Source: Globodera rostochiensis (taxonomy: Eukaryota; Nematoda; Chromadorea; Rhabditida; Heteroderidae). Taken from it: 64,000 bases of DNA. The position numbers and the translations under genes are program-made. Below the pieces are notes generated by a model. That model worked only from the letters and a program-made list of their open reading frames with translations. It was not told the origin of the DNA and ran no database searches. Positions 33,219-46,883 of this stretch are shown here, one piece after another. The stretch is taken from NCBI GenBank assembly GCA_018350325.1, contig JAEVLN010000002.1:1964288-2028287 (forward strand), given 5' to 3'. Position 1 is the stretch's first letter. Every line of letters starts with the position of its first letter.

Positions 33219-33964
33219 GGCCCGTATGCAAAGAACGGGGTAAAGTTACCCAGGTAAGGTTACTCGGGTAAGGCTACCCGGGTAACCTTACCCTCAACTG
33301 CGGGTTAACTCGTATTCAATGAAAATTACCCGATACTCCCTTTTTTACCCTCAGCTGCGGGTAACCTGAGCCGTTACCCGCTTCTTTGAATACCATTGGA
33401 AAAAAGGCAACAGAACCGAATCCAGACCAGAGTGTTCTGGCCATAACTTTTTTGAACATAGTCCAATCGCAAAGCTTTAGCTTAATGATAGCTTTATCTC
33501 GACAAAAGCTTTCGAGTGGTTTTTAGAAAATCTGAATCGGTTAAGTTTAAAGTCAGTTATTTCCCCGGTCTGGATTCGAGTCCGTATGCCGAAAAAAAGC
33601 CCTAAATATTTTTTAAAATCAATAAACAAATTTGTTTTCTCCATTTATGCTAATTTTCTCACAGATTGGTGCACAAAAAATTACATTGCCTTTAATTCAG
33701 AGATATCTATTCAAAAAAAAAATTTAAAATTAAATTTAAAATTTATGTCAGGTGAAAGAGCAGATTTTATTTTATTAGTCCCACTCTTGAATTTATTTTT
33801 AATGACTTTTAAATATTTTAAAATTAATTTGAAAGGAAGCTAGGTCGAGTGCTTACCCTGGTCCGACCCAGGGTAGCCATCTTACCCGCAGCTGAGGGTA
33901 ACCTAACCCGTTACTCGATTCTTTGAATACGGGTAGAAAGTTACCCGCAGCTGAGGGTTAGGTT

Positions 33965-34989
33965 TAGTGTTCGGCAAATGGGGTTTTTCGGTATTCGGTA
34001 TTTCGGTATAATACCGATACCGAAAAAATACTGAAATCTCAAATTTTTTCGGTATCGGTATTTCGGTATAAATACCGAAAAATACCGATACCGAAAAATA
34101 CCGACCCAAAAAATTCGGTATACCGACCGGTATTCGGTATTTTTTTGAAAATTTTGAATTTCAATTTAAAATTAACAAAACTTTTAACCAATACTTTAAT
34201 TGATTATTGCCAATGTTTTGTTGAGAAAAATAAGCATCTCAGCTGTTGCTGGGTTCATTTAAGTAAATTTGATAAGAAAGTTTTTTTGATGAAAATCCAA
34301 AGCTCCCCTCCCGCCCCCTCCGTTTGGTTTGATGAATCCCAATGAATCCCACAGCACTTTTTGTTAAGAATGGCCCAAAAATTATTAATTTTGTAAAAGA
34401 AAGAGCTCCCCTATGGTTTTTTTCTCAAACCAACCACCCGGCCCCCGATTCTCGAGCATCACTAGCAAGTGATTGAACACTTTGTCCAATGCATCATCCA
34501 TTAAAATTCCGACTAACTTTAAATTTTTGAAAAAGGAGAAAACATCACATCAAGTAAAAATTTTTTTTTTAAATTCACCCAATTTTGCTAAAAAATTAAA
34601 AATATTTTTTCTAATTTTTAGAAATTGTTTACCAACAGTAGATGCTCACAGAAAGTAGGAAAAAAAACTTTCCCCGATGGGGGGGGGGGGGGGTCCGAAC
34701 CCCAACCTAACTACCCAAACAGCATCCACCACTCACCACTACACCATCCTGGTCGAGATTGACACAAATCGTTCAAAAATATCCATTTTCCAAAATACCG
34801 AAAAATACCGCGGTATTCCGAGATGGCTCGGTATCGGTATTTCGGTAAAATACCGAAAAAATACCGATACCGAAAAAATACCGAAATCTCAAAATTTTTT
34901 CGGTATCGGTATTTCGGTAAAAATGCCGAAAAAAATACCGCGGTAATACCGAAAAATACCGCGGTATTACCGTACCGTGCCGAACACTA
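33965..34989. mobile_element. hAT-type element, ATACCGAAAA family, exact 8-bp TSD
   Basis: 1,025 bp from TAGTGTTCGGCAAATGG to CCGTGCCGAACACTA, flanked by GTTAGGTT on both sides. Both subterminal zones are dense in TACCGAAAAATACCG and TTTCGGTAT. The inside includes a diverged reverse SINE and a G17 tract. The terminal sequence is shared with the 16.9-kb element, but the subterminal word is different. Confidence 0.92.
34390..34790 (-). repeat. tRNA-related SINE, diverged (reverse orientation)
   Basis: Minus strand: ATGGTGTAGTGGTGAGTGG, TGGATGCTGTTTGGG, GGGGTTCGGACC, then a C17 run. The body is more diverged than in the other copies. Confidence 0.7.
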
Positions 34990-35394
34990 GTTAGGTTACC
35001 CGGGTAACTTAACCCGCAACTCGGGGTAGTTCATTGAATACGGGTAACGGGTAAGGTTACCCGCAGCTGAGGGTAACCTTACCCTTACCCCGTTCTTTGC
35101 ATACGGGCCCTGGGGTTCAAACCCCGACTGTGTACCTATATAGTTTTTTGTGTCTTTTAATTAACTTCGTGGCAAAGTAAAACAATATTTTTTCTTTAAA
35201 TATGTATTTAAGATTTTTAAAATTGAAGTTAATTTAGGAATTTCTCAATTTTTTGAAGAAAGTTATAGCAAATTAATACATTTCAGTTCCGGTTTAATTT
35301 TAATCAGACAATATGTACAACTCGGTCGGAAAAAATTTGCTTTAAATAATCATTTTTTCAAATTTTGGAGCAATTTTAGTGGGTTAAAATAATG

Positions 35395-35512
35395 CGAATA
35401 TCCGCGGACGGATATCCGGATATGAAATTTTGGAACGTCACGGATACGGACGGATAACGGGGGGGGGGGGGGGGCGGACGGATACGGATACAAAAATCCG
35501 TGCCCACGCCTG
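35395..35512. mobile_element. GGATATCCG-family element fragment
   Basis: CGGATATCCG and ACGGATACGGACGGATA words around a G16 tract, ending GTGCCCACGCCTG, whose complement CAGGCGTGGGCAC looks like a hAT terminus. The left end was not found. Confidence 0.5.
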
Positions 35513-35542
35513 ATAAATCGTAAAAATTTTCATTTTTTCATC

Positions 35543-35568
35543 TCGGCAATGCCTATCGGCATCGCCGA
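35543..35568. repeat. GC hairpin module with TATC loop, AT variant
   Basis: CGGCAATGCC-TATC-GGCATCGCCG. The arms keep their pairing although two bases differ from the consensus. Confidence 0.7.
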
Positions 35569-35639
35569 TCACCTACAAAAACCCCTAATAAAACGGCTAA
35601 TTTTTTGTTGAAAAGTTAATATAAAAAATTTTGGTACCG

Positions 35640-35740
35640 AAAACCGAAAAAGTACCGACAATTTTTTTCGGTACTTTTCGATACCGGTATTTCGGTACTT
35701 TACCGAAAAGTACCGACCGACCCTTTGGCCGATCACTAGT
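35640..35740. mobile_element. Right end of a GGTACTTTTCGGT-family element
   Basis: Repeated AAAGTACCGA / TTTCGGTACTTT words and the end GGCCGATCACTA, the complement of a TAGTGATCGGCC hAT-like terminus. The left part is missing. Confidence 0.5.
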
Positions 35741-35913
35741 GTAAAGTGTCAGCTCATTTCATTTTGTATGTGCTTTCAGCATCCATTTCCCTTTCTCTGC
35801 TGTTACACATTTTTTGACACTTTCACTCTTTTTGTCATACACAAAATCAATGGGAAAATGCAGTGTCTAACTTCCCACTGTCTGATGCTAGCGCGAACCT
35901 GTCATTTCAAAAG
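35741..35913 (-). repeat. Dispersed element, copy B (partner of 1700-1885)
   Basis: GTAAAGTGTCAG at the left and CTGTCAT at the right. On the minus strand it follows copy A through AGACACTGC, TTGATTTTGT and AAATGTGTAACAGCAGAGAA. Confidence 0.6.
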
Positions 35914-35979
35914 TATTAAAAATAATTCTAAAACAAAAAAATGTTAAACATTCATGCATCGAAATGGGGCTATGTGTTT

Positions 35980-36110
35980 TCGGCAGTGGTTGGTTTCGAC
36001 AGTAAGTGATTTCGACAGCAAACTGTCTCGTCGTTCTTAGTCTGTCTGCATGTGAACGCGTCAGTAATTGCTTTCGAGAGTGGTTGATTTCGACAGTAAA
36101 GGAAATTTAA
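35980..36110. repeat. TTTCGACAGT simple repeat
   Basis: GGTTTCGACAGTAAGTGATTTCGACAG and GATTTCGACAGTAAAGG words. They are related to the CTGTCGAAAAGTCC array at 54.8 kb. Confidence 0.5.
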
Positions 36111-36488
36111 AAAAAAATCATTCACAAAAATGTCAGATGCATAATAATTATAATTAATGGTCATTAATTGTTTTAAATGTGTTTATAATAAAATGGATTG
36201 TTTCCTGAATTTGCATAAACTATTAAGTGGTTAAATTTTACAAATCCTATATTATAAAGTTGAATGTGTGTTTGGATGTTTGTCCTGACGTGGTTGGGGA
36301 TTTGAATTAGCGGGGAAATTTCGCGTAAAAATAAATGTTTGAATTTCAGTACTAAAGAAGTGAAGAAGGGCAGACGAAAGATTTCAAAAAACAGTGTGAC
36401 AAGTGAGAGACTTTTGCCGGAGAAAGAGAAGAATGAGACGATGGGGGGAGAGATTGGGGATTGGTAAAGAAAAAATAAGTGATACAAC

Positions 36489-36560
36489 CAGTCGAGTCTG
36501 TTGTGTAGTGGATAAGCGCGTTATCTTACACTTCTTAATCTGTGGGTTCAATTCCGGAAT
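36489..36560 (+). repeat. tRNA-like sequence
   Basis: A-box-like TGTGTAGTGGATAAGCG and B-box GGGTTCAATTCCGG about 37 bp downstream. The acceptor and D arms do not pair well, so a SINE or tRNA relic is preferred over a working tRNA. Confidence 0.5.
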
Positions 36561-36649
36561 ATTAAAACAATTTTTCAATTATTTAATATTAAACTAAAAG
36601 TTTTTAATAGGTTTTTTTATTAAAATAATAAAAATTTTTAAAGGCGAAT

Positions 36650-39600
36650 GATTTTTGTTAAAACCTTTAAACAAAGGGAGAAAGTCAAAATGCCAAAGGG
36701 AAAAGCCAAGCTGGATAAATGCCAAGGGGAAAAGCTAAAATTGGGAAAAACGCCAAGAGGAAAAGCTAAAACCGTGAAAAACGCCAAGGGGGAAAAGTGC
36801 CAGAAGGGAAAATCAAGAAAGAAACGTGCCAACAAGTGCAAATGCCAGCAGTGAAAAATGCCAAAAAGAATGCAAAAAGTAAAACTGTCAAGGAGAAAAG
36901 CCAAAAGCGGGAAAAATGCAAAACGGCAAAAGTGCCGAGAGGGAAAAGTGCCAAAAGGGGAAATGCCACGGGGGAAAAGCCAACAGCGGGGAAAAGTGCC
37001 AAACGGCAAAAGTGCCAAAAGGGAAAGTGCCAAAATTGGAAAAAGAGAGAAAATGCCAAGAGGAAACAGTGCCAAGTGAAAAAAGAGCCAAAGAGAAAGC
37101 AGTGCCGAGAGGGAAAAGTGCCAGAAGGGAAAAAGAGAGAAAATGCCAAGAGGAATAGTGCCAAAAGGGAAAATCAAGAGGGAAAAAAGAAAAGCCATAA
37201 GATGAAGATGCCTAAAGGATAAAGTGCCAAAAGGCGCGGGGGAAAAGAGAGAAAATGCCAAGAGGAATAGTGCCAAGAGGGAACCAAGCGGCAAAAGTGC
37301 CAGAAGGTAAAATGCCATAAGATGAAGATGCCTAAAGAAAAAAGTGCCAAAAGGTGAAATGCCACGGGGAAAAGCCAACAGCGGGGAAAAGTGCCAAACG
37401 GCAAAAGTGCCAAAAGGGAAAAGTGCCAAAAGGGGAAAAAGAGAGAAAATGCCAAGAGGAATAGTGCTAAGAGGGAAAAGTGCCAAGCGGCAAAAGTGCC
37501 AAAAGGCATAATGCCAAAAGGGAAAAGGTAAAAAGGTAGAAAATGCCAAGAGGAATAGTGCCAAGAGGGAAAACTGCCAAAAGGTGAAATGCCACGGGGG
37601 AAAAGCCAAAAGCCGAGAAAATGCCAAAGGGGGAAAGTGCCAAAAGCAGAAAAGTGAGATGGGGGAATGTGCCAAAAGTGAGTAAAGCCAAAAGTTGGAA
37701 AATGTCAAAAGGTTAAAACGCCAAGAGAAAAAAGTGCCAAAAGGCAAAATGCCAAAAAGGAAAAGTGCCAAAAGGTGAAATGCCACGGGGGAAAAGCCAA
37801 AAGCCGAAAAAATGCCAAAGGGGAAAAGGTAAAAAGGTAGAAAATGCCAAGCGGGAAAACTGCCAAAAGGTGAAATGCCACGGGGGAAAAGCCAAAAGCC
37901 GAGAAAATGCCAAAGGGGGAAAGTGCCAAAAGCAGAAAAGTGAGATGGGGGAATGTGCCAAAAGTGAGTAAAGCCAAAAGTTGGAAAATGTCAAAAGGTT
38001 AAAACGCCAAGAGAAAAAAGTGCCAAAAGGCAAAATGCCAAAAGGGAAAAGTGCCAAAAGGTGAAATGCCACGGGGGAAAAGCCAAAAGCCGAAAAAATG
38101 CCAAAGGGGGAAACAGTGCCAAGAGAAAGCAGTGCCAAGAGAGAAAAGTGCCAAAAGGGGAAAAGAGGGAAAATGCCAAGAGGAATAGTGCCAAGAGGGA
38201 AAAGTGCCAAGCGGCAAAAGTGCCAAAAGGCAAAATGCCAAAAGGGCAAAGTACCCAAAGGGGAAAAGGTAAAAAGGGAGAAAATGTCATAAGATGAAGA
38301 TGCCCAAAGGATAAAGTGCCAAAAGGCGCGGGGGAAAAGAGAGAAAATGCCAAGAGGAATAGTGCCAAGAGGAAAAAGTGCCAAGCGGCAAAAGTGCCAG
38401 AAGGTAAAATGGCATAAGATGAAGATGCCTAAAGAAAAAAGTGCCAAAAGGTGAAATGCCACGGGGAAAAGCCAACAGCGGGGAAAAGTGCCAAACGGCG
38501 AAAGTGCCAAAAGGGAAAAATGCCAAAAGGGGAAAAAGAGAGAAAATGCCAAGAGGAATAGTGCCAAAGGGAAAATCAAGAGGGAAAAAAGAAAAGCCAT
38601 AAGATGAAGATGCATAAAAGATAAAGTCCCAAAAGGCGCGGGGGAAAAGAGAGAAAATGCCAAGAGGAATAGTGCCAAGAGGGAAAAGTGCCAAGCGGCA
38701 AAAGTGCCAGAAGGTAAAATGCCATAAGATAAAGATGCCTAAAGAAAAAAGTGCCAAAAGGTGAAATGCCACGGGGAAAAGCCAACAGCGGGGAAAAGTG
38801 CCAAACGGCAAAAGTGCCAAAAGGGAAAAGTGCCAAAAGGGGAAAAAGGTAGAAAATGCCAAGAGGAATAGTGCCAAGAGGGAAAACTGCCAAAAGGTGA
38901 AATGCCACGGGGGAAAAGCCAAAAGCCGAGAAAATGCCAAAGGGGGAAAGTGCCAAAAGCAGAAAAGTGAGATGGGGGAATGTGCCAAAAGTGGGTAAAC
39001 CAAAAGTTGGAAAATGTCAAAAGGTTAAAACGCCAAGAGGAAAAAGTGCCAAAAGGGAAAAGTGCCAAAAAATGAAATGCCACGGGGGAAAAGCCAAAAG
39101 CCGAGAAAATGCCAAAGGGGGAAACAGTGCCAAGAGAAAAAAGTGCCAAGCGGCAAAGTGCCAAAAGGCAAAATGCCAAAAGGGCAAAGTACCCAAAGGG
39201 GAAAAGGTAAAAAGGGAAAAAAGCCATAAGATGAAGATGCCTAAAGGATAAAGTGCCAAAAGGCGCGGGGGAAAAGAGAGAAAATGCCAAGAGGAATAGT
39301 GCCAAGAGGGAAAACTGCCAAAAGGTGAAATGCCACGGGAGAAAAGCCAAAAGCCGAGAAAATGCAAAGGTGGAAAGTGCCAAAAGCAGAAAAGTGAGAT
39401 GGGGGAATGCGCCAAAAGTGGGTAAAGCAAAAGTTGGAAAAGTCAAAAGGTTAAAACGCCAAGAGGAAAAAGTGCCAACAGGCAAAATGCCAAAAGGGAA
39501 AACTGCCAAAAAGTGAAATGCCACGGGAGAAAAGCCAAAAGGCGAGAAAATGCAAAGGCGGAAAGTGCCAAAAGCAGAAAAGTGCGATGGGGGAATGTGC

Positions 39601-39700
39601 CAAAAGTGGGTAAAGCCAAAAGTTGGAAAATGTCAAAAGGTTAAAACGCCAAGAGGAAAAGTGCCAAAAGGCAAAATGCAAAAAGAAGAAATTCCAAGGA
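36650..39700. repeat. 3-kb purine-strand satellite, GTGCCAAAAGGGAAAA-type
   Basis: About 180 irregular units built on TGCCA followed by A/G-rich spacer of about 10-12 nt. Higher-order blocks of several hundred bases repeat (for example GAAATGCCACGGGGGAAAAG about every 250-400 bp, and CATAAGATGAAGATGCC several times). The plus strand has almost no T outside TGCC and CATAAGATG words, so the minus strand lacks stop codons and shows frames up to 382 codons (L/F/W/H-rich, motif LALFPLGTF). These frames are composition artefacts: phase drifts between units and frame switches have no effect on their openness. Confidence 0.92.
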
Positions 39701-39751
39701 TAAAAAGCTTAAGTATTTCAATCACATCTGTTCATAACATATCTTTACTTC

Positions 39752-39793
39752 TAGCGGTTGGTGCGCCGTAGGCGCACCTAAACCGCTAGTATT
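39752..39793. repeat. Perfect-stem hairpin at the satellite edge
   Basis: CTAGCGGTT(G)GGTGCGCC around GTA with the complementary arm ending AACCGCTAG. About 17 bp of stem with one mismatch, about 50 bp beyond the satellite. Confidence 0.8.
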
Positions 39794-39894
39794 GAAAAAA
39801 CAATTGATATTGCGCATTTATCTGGTCTAAACAATTAAATATGATCTCAGGAACCCCCGATTCCAATTCAGTCCAGAAATGCTCAATAGCACTT

Positions 39895-40110
39895 TAAAAA
39901 TTTCCATTTTATTTAGAGGATTTAAATGTGTGGTTAGTGACCATTCTTTGGGAAAAACAAGACCAACGGTTTCTAACTGGAAAGAGATTGTGATTTTTTA
40001 GCTAGTGCAAATGGGTAATTTAGAGGACATATATTTAAATGTTTGATTAGTGACCATTCTTTGGGAAAAATTAGGCCAAAACTTCGGTCACTAACCAAAC
40101 ATTTAAATTT
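39895..40110. repeat. Dispersed AT-rich repeat, TTCTAACTGGAAAG family
   Basis: TGACCATTCTTTGGGAAAAA occurs twice (39937, 40047), and the word TTCTAACTGGAAAG is shared with 44.67 kb and 45.05 kb. ATTTAAATGT...GGTTAGTGACC and its complement near 40090 form an inverted pair. Confidence 0.6.
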
Positions 40111-40149
40111 CTTTTGTGAGTTTTTTTTCTTCTTCAATTTGACTCTTTC

Positions 40150-43208
<3,059 letters not shown>

Positions 43209-43255
43209 CAACAACAAAAAAGTGGACTACCTAATTGTGGGGTAGGGGGAGAGGT

Positions 43256-43918
43256 GTTTATGGATTTTGGTACGCATTCCTCGTTTTTGAATGAAAACAG
43301 ATCGATCGATAGTTTATGGATTTTGCTACGCATTCCTCGTTTTTAAATGAAAACAGATCGATCGATAGTTTATGGATTTTGGTACGCATTCCTCGTTTTT
43401 GAATGAAAAAAGATCGATCGATAGTTTATGGATTTTGGTACGCATTCCTCGTTTTTAAATGAAAACAGATCGATCGATAGTTTATGGATTTTGGTACGCA
43501 TTCCTCGTTTTTGAATGAAAAAAGATCGATCGATAGTTTATGGATTTTGGTACGCATTCCTCGTTTTTGAATGAAAACAGATCGATCGATAGTTTATGGA
43601 TTTTGGTACGCATTCCTCGTTTTTGAAAACAGATCGATCGATAGTTTATGGATTTTGGTACGCATTCCTCGTTTTTGAATGAAAACAGATCGATCGATAG
43701 TTTATGGATTTTGGTACGCATTCCTCGTTTTTGAAAACAGATCGATCGATAGTTTATGGATTTTGGTACGCATTCCTCGTTTTTGAATGAAAAAAGATCG
43801 ATCGATAGTTTATGGATTTTGGTACGCATTCCTCGTTTTTGAATGAAAACAGATCGATCGATAGTTTATGGATTTTGCTACGCATTCCTCGTTTTTGAAT
43901 GAAAAAAGATCGATCGAT
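43256..43918. repeat. 56-bp minisatellite, about 12 copies
   Basis: Unit TTTATGGATTTTGGTACGCA...GATCGATCGATAG, 56 bp. Two units lack TGAA (52 bp), and a few have GCTACG or AAAAAAGATCG variants. It begins 48 bp after the SERCA stop codon. Open frames through it are by-products of the repeat. Confidence 0.95.
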
Positions 43919-43920
43919 AC

Positions 43921-44127
43921 GCAATGTATATTTTTATTTTAAAATTGGACCACTTAACGGTGTTTTTTGAAATTGTATTTAAACACGGTGACGTCACGCC
44001 AAACAATTGGGTTACTTTTCGAGCTGTGTTAAGCTTTATCGCCAAACCGTTTTTTAAACGGGAAAATTGTTATGTTTCTGTTAATAAGATTTGTCGTTTT
44101 TTAGATGACGTAATTGCTCAAAAATGA
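43921..44127 (+). other. Short open frame of unclear status
   Basis: Reads HGDVTPNNWVTFRAVLSFIA then KPFFKRENCYVSVNKICRFL and stops at 44127. The composition is protein-like, but no family, splice signal or neighbour supports it. Confidence 0.2.
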
Positions 44128-44659
44128 AATAACTGGTGACAAGACGAAAAGGCTAAGAATTGGACTGAACGTGCCCCCTCCCGAACCTCATCTTTTTTGA
44201 TAAATGAACAATGTTACCCGATCTCTAATGTTGACCATAACGGGTGTATATGTAAGCACTGCCAGAATTTGTTAATTCACTTATAATAAAATCTGAACAA
44301 AATGTCAAGGGCGCGTCGATTGGTAGTTTCGGCAATAGGTATTAACCAAATGATTTTCAACAGGTTTTTTTGTGATTTTTCAAAAGTTCGGGAGGGTTTC
44401 AAGAGAGGTCGGTAGAAAACGGAGATTGGAATTATTCAATCAAAAAATGAAAGAAGATAAAATAAAATCAAACTTGAATTGGCTAATCACTCACACGAAA
44501 AGGGGGCGAGTGTTTGACGTTGAGGGGGGGGGGGGGAGGGTGGTGTTCCAACCAGTGATCGGACTTGGGTGTACCGTTTGACGATTTATCGAATTACTCT
44601 GCCAATTCAACATTTTATGAACGATAACTGTGTTGAACCAATGTCGAAATATTGTCTCG

Positions 44660-45080
44660 ATCGTGCCTTCTAACTGGAAAGTGATAGCAGTTTTTTAGCC
44701 GTTGTGAAGGAAATTTAATAGAAAATTTTATAAGTGAAACTTGTGAAAATTGTAATACAAAGCAAATGATTTTGATACATTTAAAAAAATATATTTTTAT
44801 GTCTTTAGTCTTAGATGTTTTACACGAATATCGAGTCTATCTTTGGAAAACACAATGATTCTAGAAAATTGAAACCCAAAACAATTGATTCATTTTGAAA
44901 AATATATTTTTATGACTTTCATATTAAATATTTTATATGTGTAACGGATTTTCTATCTTGGGAAAAAAATAAAAATTCTAAAATTAAAAATTCAAATTGT
45001 TTATTTAGCGGGCATTCTATGAGACAAACTAGGCCAAGACTTGGGCTTCTAACTGGAAAGTGATAGCAGTCTGACAAAAT
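44660..45080. repeat. Copies of the TTCTAACTGGAAAGTGATAGC repeat
   Basis: The word TTCTAACTGGAAAGTGATAG occurs at about 44670 and about 45050, with related AAATATATTTTTATG blocks between (44790 and 44900). Same family as 39.9-40.1 kb. Confidence 0.6.
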
Positions 45081-45528
45081 TCAATTAATTTATGCGTAAA
45101 AACCTTCAAAATTCGTCATTCTTTATTAATTTTGCTCTCACAATTGTAAATGTATTTTTTTCACATGTTTAGAATATTAAAAAAAAAATTTTCGATCTTT
45201 GGGGGTATTTTGATTTATTACGGAACAATGGCGAAATATTGATTTATTCTCAAAAAAGCCAAAATATTGATTTATATTGACTAAAAAGTCGCTCTAATTG
45301 TAAAATTTTTCAAAATGAATGACTATTTTTGGGCTTCATTCATGATCCCGTATTCTACAAAAAAAAACATTTTAAAAAATAAAAATCCGCGCCCTAATTA
45401 TTACCTACTACACCTAATTCTATTGATTCGTAACCCTAACAAGCAACAAATCGGGATTTTGCTTCTTCAAAAACCGAGATCGGGGGACCGAGATTCAAAA
45501 ACCCGGGAATTTCCCGACCGGTCCCGGT

Positions 45529-45900
45529 CAGGGATGGGCGGAATTCCGTTTTTCCATTGTTTTTGGGCCTTTTTTCCGTTTTCCGTTAAAATGGCCTTTT
45601 AACAGAAAAACGGAATATACACCCCTAAGAATGGGATTTTGAGTATGGAGGTACGGTTTGGTTGTGTTGTAATGGTGAGTGGTTGGGACAGATAGTCAGT
45701 TCCCCGACTATATAAATCCTTTTTTTTGAATTCATCTGAATTTTATGGTGGTGTAAACAATTCTAAAAATTCTTTTAACTTTTTCCGATTTTAAACAAAG
45801 TATTTTAGATGCCAATTCAGAAGCTTTTCATTTATTTTTTGTTGGACGAAATCAAAAACCATAGGGGGGTGGGGCAATCGATGAAACCAAATAAAATCGA
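45529..45900 (+). mobile_element. Truncated hAT-like element with forward SINE
   Basis: The left end CAGGGATGGGCGGAATTCCG is the same terminus as the complete 48375-49133 element. Then come CCGTTTTCCGTTAAAATGG words, then a SINE in plus orientation: ACACCCCTAAGAATGGG (45621), TTGTAATGGTGAGTGG, CAGTTCCCCGAC, GTGTAAACAATTCTAAAAAT and TTGTTGGACGAAATCAAAAA to about 45875. No right terminus. Confidence 0.75.
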
Positions 45901-46063
45901 CTTTTAAATCAAAGCAAACCGGGACGGAGCACATTTTTTGGCGTTAATCTCATGCCAAAACAACAGAACACCACAGACTAAAGTAGTATTTTTTACCTAT
46001 TTCCACGAACAGACTCTTACCTGTTTATCGTCGTTGGTCCCTCAATAGACGTGTCGCCTAATA

Positions 46064-46245
46064 ATCCCGCCCTCTCTAATAATCCCGCCCTCTCTAATAA
46101 TCCCGCCCTCTCTAATAATCCCGCCCTCTCTAATAATCCCGCCCTCTCTAATAATCCCGCCCTCTCTAATAATCCCGCCCTCTCTAATAATCCCGCCCTC
46201 TCTAATAATCCCGCCCTCTCTAATAATCCCGCCCTCTCTATAATC
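46064..46245. repeat. 18-bp minisatellite, TCTAATAATCCCGCCCTC, about 10 copies
   Basis: Ten near-perfect tandem 18-mers followed by C9 and a C/G-rich tail. Because 18 is a multiple of three, both strands stay open: NNPALS repeats on plus, LLERAG repeats on minus (frames 46051-46374 and 46017-46364). Confidence 0.95.
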
Positions 46246-46883
46246 CCCCCCCCCCGCCCCCGTCTTCGCTTTTTGCCGCTCGTCTTGTTACTTTTTTTTT
46301 TTTGGTTCGTTTCCATCATTTTAAAGTTTTCTCGAGTTGAAGACCGACACTCTCGCCTTACCATAGCATTTTAAGTTGGTGAAAATAAAATTTTGACTGT
46401 GCTTGGATTTCATAAAATGACCCATTGGTAAATCAACTATTTGTCCTTGGGAGACGAGCCATGAGATAGTTATTCCGTGCGGAAAATGTTAATTGATGGT
46501 CGATATGTATAAACTTCCCCGTCCCATCAAGGGTGTGAAAGTAGGACGGCGAATAATTCAATCGTCTTCGTCGCTTTTTGTTTTTTAAAATTATTTCGGT
46601 TGTCCCCCCCCCCTCCCCCTCCCAAAATGTATTGGCACTTTTTACAGGGGTAATTTGGGTCGCAAATCGGTAAGCCCAGGCGTCATTTTTTGCTGCTGTT
46701 GAAATTGGTTTGTGCTTCAATCAAAAAACTGATCATTGGTGGGAGGGGGGGGGGGGGTGCTTTTTTGGCTTGGGTGGCATTTTTGACCAATTTGGCCTGG
46801 TTGCTATCTGTCCTGACACCCAATAAATATAGCGATCTTTTTTTTAAATATATTAACTTTTCATAATTTTAAACAGAAAAAGA

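Larger units (their letters stand above)
33219..35109. mobile_element. PIF/Harbinger element 2 with a nested hAT element
   Basis: Same TIR (GGCCCGTATGCAAAGAACGG) and CTG flanks (33216-33218, 35110-35112) as element 1, and more than 100 bp of near-identical end sequence. No transposase coding. A block at 33420-33560 (GAATCCAGACC ... GTCTGGATTC) resembles the 12.8-13.0 kb repeat, and 33720-33840 duplicates 32860-32965 of element 1. Confidence 0.88.

Noticed and set aside
36489..36560. Functional tRNA gene
   Set aside because: A and B boxes are good, but D and acceptor arms do not pair and no clean anticodon stem is seen. Kept as tRNA-like.
36638..39524. Long minus-strand open frames (up to 382 codons) rich in L, F, W and H
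   Set aside because: They lie entirely in an irregular purine-strand satellite; openness in several frames at once comes from the lack of T on the plus strand. No start context, splice signals or conserved phase.
43256..43918. Regular repeats that might suggest a CRISPR array
   Set aside because: Units are head-to-tail and nearly identical with no unique spacers, in a eukaryotic sequence. It is a minisatellite.
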